64,000 nt of DNA from Actinoallomurus iriomotensis (lineage in GTDB: Bacteria > Actinomycetota > Actinomycetes > Streptosporangiales > Streptosporangiaceae): contig NZ_BSTJ01000014.1 in NCBI RefSeq assembly GCF_030269445.1, positions 274,065 to 338,064 on the forward strand. The letters are read 5' to 3'. The translations under genes were made by a program, and so were the position numbers. This document shows positions 57,496 to 64,000 of this stretch, one piece after another; within the stretch, counting starts at the first letter, position 1; every line of letters begins with the position of its first letter. The notes beneath the pieces are model-generated. The model was not told the DNA's origin. It did no database searches and saw only the letters and a list, made by a program, of their open reading frames with translations.

Positions 57496-59585
57496 TTCGT
57501 TCCCTTCGGCGCAGTGCGGCGCGCCCACGGCGGGCGCACGAGCTCGCGGAGTCGCTGGGCGCGGGTGATCCGCCCGTCGACCAGCGTCCGCATTCGCGTG
57601 GCGATCAGCCATGCGGCGGCCGCGTCGGCCTCGCCGGCCGGGCGGCCGGAGAACACCGAGGCCGACAGGTGGCGGGCGAGGCTCTCCATGTGCGTGCCGG
57701 CGGCGTCGCCGAGTCGGCCTCGCGTGTGTTCGGTGACCTCTTCGGCGGTCGACGTGGTCAGGTCGCCGGTTCCGGGCAGCCGGGCGAGCGCGTCGACGGT
57801 CTCCTGCCACGCGCCGACCACCTGCTCGTACGGCGTGCCGGACCGGCGTCGCTGCCGGGTCAGCGCGCGCGTGACCGGTCCCGGCAGGAGGTAGCCGGCG
57901 AGCAGCAGGAGCGGCAGGGCGGCGACGGGCCACCACCGGTACACCGCCCCGCCGGACGGCGGCGGCGAGGGCCGCGCGGCGGCGGATGGATGAGGCGTCG
58001 CGCCGGTCCCCCGGGCGGCGACGGCCTGGTCCAGCGCGGCACGCTCGGGTGGCTCGCCCACGGACCGGCCGATGGTGCCGCCGCCGTCGCCGGCGCGCGG
58101 CACAGGATAGAACGGCACCCAGCCGAGCCCGCGCAGGGCCACCTCGGGCCAGACCACCACGTCGGCCGTTGTCACCTCGTACCGTCCGCCGCCGACCGGG
58201 TGGCCCGGCGTGAAGCCGACCGCGATCCGCGTCGGGAAGCCGAGGTGCCGGGCCATCAACGCGAACACCGTGGCGAACTGGTCGGCCGTGCCCCGATGAC
58301 TCTTGTCGTAGAAGAAGTGCAGGTGCCCGACGGTGCGGCCGGGCGCGGCGCGCACGTCGTACCGGTCCTGGGTTCGCAGCCGGTCCTGGAGCGTGAGCAG
58401 CCGCTGGTACGGGCTCGCGGCGTCCTGCGTCAGCCGGTCCGCGTCGGCCACGATCGACGGGGGCACGTTCGCGGGCACGTCAAGGGTGTCGGCGTACGAC
58501 GGGCCGTACGCCGGGGTCGCGTCGGCCGCCTCCCGCGCGGTCAGGCCGGGCACGGCCGCGGTCACGCGGTAGCGCAGCCCGGTGGCGGCGTGCCCGCCGG
58601 CCGTGGTCAGCACGCCCGTCGTCCGGTCGACCCGGACGAGCGTGCCGCTCACCTCCGTGGGCCGGTCGGGCGAGGGCAGCCAGGCGAGCGGCAGGTCGTC
58701 GACGGCCACGCTCTCCCGTACGGACCGGCCGGGCCGTCCGCCGGCGGGCAGGCGCGAGCCGACCGGGACGTACGACGCGCCGGAGGACCAGTCGAGGCCG
58801 TCGTAGTGGTCGAACACGGCGAGCCGCTGGTTCACCGGCGCGGCGGTGGTCAGCGTCAGCAGGCGACGGGGCGGTTCGGCCGCCCACAGCGAGGCGTACG
58901 CGAGGGGGTTCAGCTGGCGTTCGAGCCGTTCGGGCGGGTGGACGAGCGCGCGTGGGTCGAAGACCGGCCGCTTCCCCTCGTACGGGAGCCAGGCGGCGGT
59001 GGTGAGGGCGCCGAGGACGACGGCCGCGCACGTGACGGCCGCGACGAGGATCCGCCGGAGGCCGAGGCCGCTCCGGACCGCCAGCAGGACGACGGCGAGC
59101 CCGGCGAACAGTGCGGCGACCGGCAGCCCGCGTCCCGGCTGGGAGACGCCGAACCCGATGCCGGTCAGCAGCACGAGCCCTGGCGGCAGGAGCGCGAGCA
59201 GCGGGGTGACGCGCGGGTCGGCGGCGCGCGCCGCCCAGTACGCCGCCCACCAGACCAGGGTGAACACCCAGAACAGCACGGCCGGCGTCGCGGGCAGCGG
59301 CAGCGCCTGGGTGAGCGCCATTCGGAACCCGTCCACCAGACCTCCGCGCACCACCTCCGGCAGGCCGGCGCCTCCGGTGCCGAGCGCCAGTGACAGCGGC
59401 AGCCCGGCCGCGAGCCAGCCCGCCACCGCGACCGGCAGCGATCCGCGCCGGACGGCGACGGTGGCCGTGGCGAGCACGGCGGCGAACGGCACGACGAGCA
59501 GCACCCGCGCCGTGCACAGCGGCACGAACGCCAGGCCCGCCACCCCGGCGAGCGCCGCCGTGAGGACGCGCGACGGTACGGTCAC
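57492..59585 (-). CDS. TgpA-like transglutaminase membrane protein
   Basis: 697 residues. Seven or so N-terminal membrane helices (DUF3488-like), then a periplasmic transglutaminase-like domain with YDVRAAPGRTVGHLHFFYDK, DQFATVFALMARHLGFPTRIAVGF, GRYEVTTADVVVWPEVAL, and a C-terminal DUF4129-like helix region after one membrane span. The usual triad Cys is not visible in DQFATVFAL (normally CxxFA), so catalysis is uncertain. It lies in the order TgpA, DUF58, MoxR typical of actinomycetes. Confidence 0.82.
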   Translation of the reverse strand: MTVPSRVLTAALAGVAGLAFVPLCTARVLLVVPFAAVLATATVAVRRGSLPVAVAGWLAAGLPLSLALGTGGAGLPEVVRGGLVDGFRMALTQALPLPATPAVLFWVFTLVWWAAYWAARAADPRVTPLLALLPPGLVLLTGIGFGVSQPGRGLPVAALFAGLAVVLLAVRSGLGLRRILVAAVTCAAVVLGALTTAAWLPYEGKRPVFDPRALVHPPERLERQLNPLAYASLWAAEPPRRLLTLTTAAPVNQRLAVFDHYDGLDWSSGASYVPVGSRLPAGGRPGRSVRESVAVDDLPLAWLPSPDRPTEVSGTLVRVDRTTGVLTTAGGHAATGLRYRVTAAVPGLTAREAADATPAYGPSYADTLDVPANVPPSIVADADRLTQDAASPYQRLLTLQDRLRTQDRYDVRAAPGRTVGHLHFFYDKSHRGTADQFATVFALMARHLGFPTRIAVGFTPGHPVGGGRYEVTTADVVVWPEVALRGLGWVPFYPVPRAGDGGGTIGRSVGEPPERAALDQAVAARGTGATPHPSAAARPSPPPSGGAVYRWWPVAALPLLLLAGYLLPGPVTRALTRQRRRSGTPYEQVVGAWQETVDALARLPGTGDLTTSTAEEVTEHTRGRLGDAAGTHMESLARHLSASVFSGRPAGEADAAAAWLIATRMRTLVDGRITRAQRLRELVRPPWARRTAPKGTK

Positions 59586-60727
59586 GGCCGGCCCCCCGCC
59601 AGGTCGTTCCAGCGGGCGCAGGCCTCCGCCGCCCGGCCCGCGGCGATGACCCGGACGGCGCCGTCCGCCATCGCCGCGGGGGTGGCCGCACCCTCGGCGG
59701 ACAGCACGATCAGCGCCGTACCGTCGAACCGCGGGGCGACCTGCCGCAGCGCCGCGAGGTCGGCGTCGCTCGTCCGTCCGGTCACCGCGATGAGCGCGGC
59801 CCCCGTACGCCGGTGCGGCAGGGCGTGCGCGAGCCCGCTCACCCCCGGCCCGGTGCCGAGCGACAGCCCGGCCAGGAAGTCCAGCGCCTCCCCCGCGTCG
59901 CCCTTCGCCTCGACCGCCGACTCGCCGGCCACGCAGCGGGCCGGGAAGCCCAGGCGTACGGCCGCGGCCAGCGCCGACGCGGCCACCTCGACGGCCTCCT
60001 CGAAGCAGGCGTCGCCGTCGTAGCCCGCGTAGGCGGTGTCGAGGAGGACCGTGGTGGCGGGCAGGCTCGTGTCGAGGTTCTCCCGCACCATGAGCGTCCC
60101 GGTGCGGGCGGTGGACCGCCAGTGGATCCGCCGCAGGTCATCGCCTGCGACGTACTCGCGGAGCCGGTGGAAGACCGTGCCGCCGGCCACGACCGTGTCG
60201 GCCGGGCCCTCCGGGTTGCGCGCCCGGCCCGACGGGACGATGGTCATCGGATGCGTCGCGGGGTGGACGTACAGCCCTCGTACCTCGCCGGCCGCGCCTC
60301 CCGCCGAGGCGAGGCCGAGGCAGTCGCGCCGCTCCCAGCGCAGCGGCCCGGCCTCGAACACGCCCCGGCGGGTGGTGTCGAGCCGGTACGTCAGTGTGGT
60401 CTCGCCGCCGGGGCGCAGGAACGGCACCTCGACCGGCACCCGGTGCGACCCGAGCCGGTCGTGCACGACCGTACGGGGCATCGGCAGCCGGCCGGTGTTG
60501 CCCACGGTCAGCACGCACACCGCGGGGTCCCCGCGCGGCACGCGCGTCGGCTGCACGTCGCGGGACAACTCCAGCGAGGGCCGCCACGCCACCGCGGCCA
60601 CCGCCAGGACGACCGCCAGCAGCGCGGCGCAGCCGAGCACGTCGAGTTCGGGGTAGCCCAGGCGGTAGCCCCCGGCGAGGCAGCACAGGCCGGCGACGAG
60701 GAGGGCGACTCCGGTACGGGTGGGCAC
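59582..60727 (-). CDS. DUF58 domain-containing protein
   Basis: 381 residues. Two N-terminal membrane helices, then RVPRGDPAVCVLTVGNTGRLP (Ig-like strands) and the signature LREYVAGDDLRRIHWRSTARTGTLMVRE of DUF58 (a vWA-like fold). It is coupled to the transglutaminase gene by a 4-nt overlap. DUF58 proteins work with MoxR ATPases; the next upstream gene is one. Confidence 0.88.
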   Translation of the reverse strand: MPTRTGVALLVAGLCCLAGGYRLGYPELDVLGCAALLAVVLAVAAVAWRPSLELSRDVQPTRVPRGDPAVCVLTVGNTGRLPMPRTVVHDRLGSHRVPVEVPFLRPGGETTLTYRLDTTRRGVFEAGPLRWERRDCLGLASAGGAAGEVRGLYVHPATHPMTIVPSGRARNPEGPADTVVAGGTVFHRLREYVAGDDLRRIHWRSTARTGTLMVRENLDTSLPATTVLLDTAYAGYDGDACFEEAVEVAASALAAAVRLGFPARCVAGESAVEAKGDAGEALDFLAGLSLGTGPGVSGLAHALPHRRTGAALIAVTGRTSDADLAALRQVAPRFDGTALIVLSAEGAATPAAMADGAVRVIAAGRAAEACARWNDLAGGRP

Positions 60728-60730
60728 GGT

Positions 60731-61711
60731 CTACCTCCCGTCCGGCACCGGCGTCGAGGCGAGCACCGCGCGGACCACGTCCTCGCCGGACCTGCCGCCG
60801 ACCTGGGCCTCGGCCGTCAGCAGCACGCGGTGGGCCAGCACCTGCACGGCCAGCGCCTTCACGTCGTGCGGCGTGACGAAGTCGCGCCCGCTCGCGGCGG
60901 CGTGCGCGCGGGCCACGCGCAGCAGCGCGATCCCGGCCCGCGGGCTGGCGCCGAGCCGTACGCCGGGCACCGTCCGCGTCGCGGCGGTGAGCCGTACGAG
61001 GTAGTCATAGACCGGGTCGCCGACGTGCACCCGCTGCGCAGCGGCGATCATCTCGCCGACCGCGGCGGCGTCGGTGACCGTGTGGACCGGCCGGGCGCGG
61101 TGGCCGTTCGCCTGGGTCCTCAGCACCTCCATCTCGGCGGTGTGGTCGGGGTAGCCGACAGTGAGCCGCATGGTGAACCGGTCGATCTGGGCCTCCGGCA
61201 GCGCGTACGTGCCGTCCATCTCGACCGGGTTCTGGGTGGCGACGACCATGAAGGGCCGGCGGACCGGGTACGCGACGCCGTCCACCGTCACCTGCCGCTC
61301 CTCCATGACCTCCAGGAGCGCCGACTGGGTCTTCGGGGACGCGCGGTTGATCTCGTCGGCGAGGACGATCGAGGAGAAGACCGGGCCCGGCCGGAACTGG
61401 AACTCCTGGGTCCGCTGGTTGAAGATCGACACTCCGGTGACGTCGGAGGGCAGCAGGTCGGGGGTGAACTGGATCCGCCCCCAGTTCACGCCGAGGGCCA
61501 CCGCGAGGGCGCGCGCGATCGACGTCTTGCCGACGCCGGGGACGTCCTCGACCAGCAGGTGCCCCTCGGCGAGCAGGCAGATGAGGGCCGTGTTGACGAC
61601 CTCGCGTTTGCCCTTGATGTCCTGGGCGACGCTGTCGCCGATGGCGGTGAAACGGTGCGCGAACTCGGCGACCGGCAGCGGTGGCGGCGGCGCCTGAGTC
61701 GTCAGAGTCAT
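60731..61711 (-). CDS. MoxR-type AAA+ ATPase
   Basis: 326 residues. Walker A is EDVPGVGKTS, Walker B is IVLADEINRASPK, sensor 1 is VVATQNPVEMDGTYALPEAQIDRF (read with Arg finger), sensor 2 is in GASPRAGIALL. MoxR proteins act as chaperones that mature or activate partners such as DUF58 proteins. The ATG at 61711 is taken; the frame runs much further upstream only as a shadow of the neighbour. Confidence 0.92.
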   Translation of the reverse strand: MTLTTQAPPPPLPVAEFAHRFTAIGDSVAQDIKGKREVVNTALICLLAEGHLLVEDVPGVGKTSIARALAVALGVNWGRIQFTPDLLPSDVTGVSIFNQRTQEFQFRPGPVFSSIVLADEINRASPKTQSALLEVMEERQVTVDGVAYPVRRPFMVVATQNPVEMDGTYALPEAQIDRFTMRLTVGYPDHTAEMEVLRTQANGHRARPVHTVTDAAAVGEMIAAAQRVHVGDPVYDYLVRLTAATRTVPGVRLGASPRAGIALLRVARAHAAASGRDFVTPHDVKALAVQVLAHRVLLTAEAQVGGRSGEDVVRAVLASTPVPDGR

Positions 61712-61755
61712 CGGATCCCTCTCCTGTGGGGCGTCATGGTTCAAGAACTCGGTGG

Positions 61756-63777
61756 TCACGGGCACGGCCAGACGCTCTGGTAGGCGTTCGCCCCGCCGAG
61801 CCACAGCGTGCTGACGTAGCCGCGCTTGCCGCCGGACTCGATGAGGACCCACTGCGTCGACCGGACCCCGTCGTCGTCGCCGATCGACTGCCCGTCCTTG
61901 TGGCAGTAGCCGACGACCGTGGAGCCCTGCGGGGCCTCGCCGGTCGCCGCGCTGTCGTGCGTGGGGTCCTGGCGCATGGTCGCCCGGCAGTTCGGCAGGT
62001 CGGTGCACGGGTTGACCGGGTCGGTGGTGGTCTTGGACACGTCGACGGTGAACGACTTGCCGTCGCCGCCGGACCGCGCCTTGGCGGTGGCCGCCGGCGA
62101 GTCGCCGCCGTCGGTGTGCGCGGTCACCGAGAAGGTGTAGGTGCGCAGGAAGACGAGCCGGGTCGCGTCGACGGTCAGTACGGTGCTGGTGGTCTGCACC
62201 GAGCCGGAGGAGTCCCCGCCGTCCGTGTAGGAGACGGTGTAGGAGATGTTCTTCGGCGCGCCGGACGGCGGGGTCCAGGAGACCCGGATCGAGCCTCCGG
62301 GCTGCGGTGCCGCGTCGACGCCGGTCGGCGCGCCCGGCGGCTCGGGCGCCGGCGTGGTGGGCTGCGTGGTGGGCGTCGTCGGGGGTGTCGGCGTCGGGGT
62401 GGTCGGCGGCGTCGGCGTGGACGTGCCGTCCGTGGGCGTGTCGCTCGGGGTGGTCGGGATGCCCGGTGACGTGCTCTTTCCGTACGGCCGGGAGGGCACA
62501 CCGGGACCGGGCGTACGGCGGGTGACGGGTCCGGAGGGGCCGCTGCCCGGGACGCTGGGCCGGATCGCCGGAACGCTCGGCGTCGAGCCGGGCAGCACCG
62601 GACCGGCCGGGCTCGGGGACTTCTTGGCGCCCGGTTGCGCGGGCGTGAACTTCCGCACCGGCCGCGGCGTCCCGTCGGCGCCGACCATGACCGCGTGGGA
62701 GCTCTCGGTGTCGTTGAAGTAGACGGCGTCGTTCTGGGGCAGCGTGTCGATGGGTCCCGCCTTGCCGCTGACCGGGAACGACGGCTCCCACGTGTTTCGG
62801 GAGGTCGAGTAGACCAGCACCGAACCCGTGGTCTGGTCCGGCACGTAGACGCGGTCGCCGTTCATCGCGGGCGCGCCCAGGTCGTGCCCGCCGCCGGTGT
62901 CCAGTCGTACGGCCCGCACCTTGTGGGCGTCGGTGTCGACGACGAAGAGACGGCCGCCGGCCTTGTCGACCAGCGGCAGCCGGCCCTTGTCCTGAGCGGA
63001 GGGGGCGAGCAGCGCCGCGCCGGAGCCGGCCCCGGGAAGCGCCGCCGACCAGGCGACACCCGTGGCGGTCAGCACGCTGACCCGGCCCTTGGTGCCGTCC
63101 ACGACGACCGGCCGCCCGCCGACGATGGACACGGCCATGCTGGAGCCGCGCCCCTGGACGTCTACGGGGGTGCCGAGCCCGTTGGAGGTGACCGGCACGG
63201 CCATGCCGTCGTCGGAGCGCGGCACCCACAGCGTGCCCTGGCCGTCGACGCCCGCGGTGCCGAGGTGGCCGGGGACGCGGATCACCGGCCCGACGTTCTC
63301 CAGCGTCGCCAGGTCGATGCGCTGCGCGGTGCCCGCCCCGTAGTCCACGAGGTACGCGGCCTTGGCCCCGGCGACGAGCCGCACCCCGGGCACCGTCGCC
63401 CGTGCCGGCCCCGCCGTCAGCCGCCCGGAGTCGATCTTGGTGAGCACGCCGGTGCTCGGGTCGTAGACGAGGATCGTGTCGCCGTCCTGGCTGATCTGCA
63501 GCCGGTGCCCAGCCGTACCGGGCAGCACGATCTCCGCCGACGGCCGCCCGCTCGTCGCGTCGACGAGCGTCACCGAGCCCCGGGGCGTGGTGCCCAGCCA
63601 GGCGGTGCCGGCGTGCGTCGAGAAGCCGGCCGAGGCGATCCCCTTGCCGGCCACGAACGCGACCCCTGCGAGAAGCAGCGTCGCCGCGAGCCCACCCGCG
63701 ATCGTCCGGCCGGGCGTCCGCCGTGCCAGCAAGGCACGGACAGTACGCCGCGCGAGGTTCTGCAGGCTGCCGAGCAC
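61756..63777 (-). CDS. Membrane-anchored beta-propeller/Fn3 protein with SH3-like end
   Basis: 673 residues. A short cytoplasmic N-terminus, one membrane helix (about 27-48) and a propeller-like region of repeats (DATSGRPSAEIVLPG, GRLFVVDTDAHKVRAVRL, GSVLVYSTSRNTWEP) are followed by a Pro/Thr-rich linker, a fibronectin III domain (GSIRVSWTPPSGAPKNISYTV) and a C-terminal SH3b-like strand region (STQWVLIESGGKRGYVSTLW). Four Cys occur in the last 120 residues. The start is GTG 63777 with GAGGAGGA upstream. It is first of the MoxR-DUF58-transglutaminase-pseudokinase series. Confidence 0.78.
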   Translation of the reverse strand: MLGSLQNLARRTVRALLARRTPGRTIAGGLAATLLLAGVAFVAGKGIASAGFSTHAGTAWLGTTPRGSVTLVDATSGRPSAEIVLPGTAGHRLQISQDGDTILVYDPSTGVLTKIDSGRLTAGPARATVPGVRLVAGAKAAYLVDYGAGTAQRIDLATLENVGPVIRVPGHLGTAGVDGQGTLWVPRSDDGMAVPVTSNGLGTPVDVQGRGSSMAVSIVGGRPVVVDGTKGRVSVLTATGVAWSAALPGAGSGAALLAPSAQDKGRLPLVDKAGGRLFVVDTDAHKVRAVRLDTGGGHDLGAPAMNGDRVYVPDQTTGSVLVYSTSRNTWEPSFPVSGKAGPIDTLPQNDAVYFNDTESSHAVMVGADGTPRPVRKFTPAQPGAKKSPSPAGPVLPGSTPSVPAIRPSVPGSGPSGPVTRRTPGPGVPSRPYGKSTSPGIPTTPSDTPTDGTSTPTPPTTPTPTPPTTPTTQPTTPAPEPPGAPTGVDAAPQPGGSIRVSWTPPSGAPKNISYTVSYTDGGDSSGSVQTTSTVLTVDATRLVFLRTYTFSVTAHTDGGDSPAATAKARSGGDGKSFTVDVSKTTTDPVNPCTDLPNCRATMRQDPTHDSAATGEAPQGSTVVGYCHKDGQSIGDDDGVRSTQWVLIESGGKRGYVSTLWLGGANAYQSVWPCP

Positions 63778-63873
63778 GCGTTCCTCCTCGAAGAACCCGG
63801 GGCGCCGCGCGCCCCGGGACTCATTCTGAGGAGACGAAGTGCGCGTTATGGTGACCCGCTTTGCGCACCTAGG

Positions 63874-64000
63874 TGTACTGACCACGGAGGTTGGTACGGC
63901 GACACGGGTGGATGATCTTGAAATAGGTGAGGGCCTTCTGGCTCGGTGTGGATTGCGACATCTACATCGACCAGAAAGGCCCCCATGCCGCACCGTAACG
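63874..64000 (+). mobile_element. Left end of an IS481-like insertion sequence (cut by window edge)
   Basis: From TGTACTGACC at 63874 the sequence changes character and leads to an ATG at 63985 whose first codons read MPHRN, as in IS481-family transposases that begin MPHRNAPL or similar. The inverted repeat end is inferred at the TGT. Only 127 bp are visible. Confidence 0.55.
63985..64000 (+). CDS. IS481-like transposase, first codons only
   Basis: Five codons (MPHRN) remain inside the window, preceded by a purine-containing AGAAAGG about 6-12 nt upstream. The N-terminal MPHRN is characteristic of the family, but so short a fragment cannot prove it. Confidence 0.5.

Noticed and set aside
60731..63229. 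Possible large fusion of MoxR with an upstream domain
   Set aside because: The upstream part of the frame is a shadow of the Fn3 protein gene. The MoxR protein begins at the ATG 61711.
1..64000. tRNA, rRNA or CRISPR array
   Set aside because: No cloverleaf-type sequences, rRNA segments or regularly spaced direct repeats with unique spacers were seen. The only regular repeats are the 68-nt mini-ORF units, which are coding and not spaced by variable spacers.

Overview
The window is high-GC (about 70%), densely coded DNA with GTG and TTG starts, 4-base ATGA/GTGA gene overlaps, F420-type and mycelial-actinomycete gene families (DUF4235/DUF3618, the SCO6880-type transfer protein, a TgpA/DUF58/MoxR cluster, ECF42 plus a DGPF protein). 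It comes from an actinomycete, most like the Streptosporangiales/Thermomonosporaceae by gene content. The genus is an inference. No rRNA, tRNA or CRISPR array was found.

Layout. 1-8.1 kb: a sigma-70 factor with a CHC2-finger-like hypothetical protein, secreted proteins (one C39-peptidase/FG-GAP protein), a TetR regulator and an SDR enzyme that carry the same 18-bp operator, and a NusA-like KH protein. 8.3-20.8 kb: a type IV secretion/conjugation-like locus made of a lytic transglycosylase-NlpC/P60 protein, lipoprotein, VirD4-like coupling ATPase, VirB4-like ATPase, SCO6880-type protein, TrbL/VirB6-like channel, two related two-helix membrane proteins, a DUF6668-like protein and a CpaE/TadZ-like ATPase. 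It ends at a probable deaminase toxin and an acidic putative immunity protein. No relaxase, integrase or att site is visible. 20.8-24.7 kb: a sulfonate/taurine operon (leader peptide, tauABCD-like). 24.7-28.2 kb: a GntR-controlled catabolic cluster. 28.2-37.7 kb: membrane/stress genes, MFS exporter, DGPF-ECF42 pair, roadblock proteins. 37.7-41.5 kb: amidohydrolase, class III extradiol dioxygenase and IclR regulator. 41.4-45.5 kb: NUDIX and kinase/phosphotransferase-fold genes with a decayed paralogue. 45.7-47.7 kb: class III CoA-transferase coupled to a citryl-CoA-lyase-like protein. 47.7-54.2 kb: a NADAR protein, P450-ferredoxin, MFS-LysR pair, atypical response regulator. 54.2-63.8 kb: a membrane protein, pseudokinase, TgpA-like transglutaminase, DUF58, MoxR and Fn3 proteins. 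63.9 kb to the end: start of an IS481-like element.

The most striking observation is a family of seven mini-ORFs, each exactly 72 nt (23 codons plus TGA), at 22043, 25722, 30117, 30185, 30510, 30578 and 39184. Each starts ATGA(G/C)C, encodes M(S/T)ER(S/G)E... and ends ...P(T/A)KE(G/D/V)(S/P). Its TGA overlaps the ATG of the next gene (or next mini-ORF) as ATGA. Each carries the next gene's Shine-Dalgarno sequence inside a small CTCC...GGAG or CTTC...GAAG stem-loop. Two tandem pairs have an exact 68-nt period. They look like a dispersed 68-bp insertion unit that targets ATGA junctions and keeps, or imposes, translational coupling. The second candidate system is the secretion locus with its adjoining deaminase/immunity pair.
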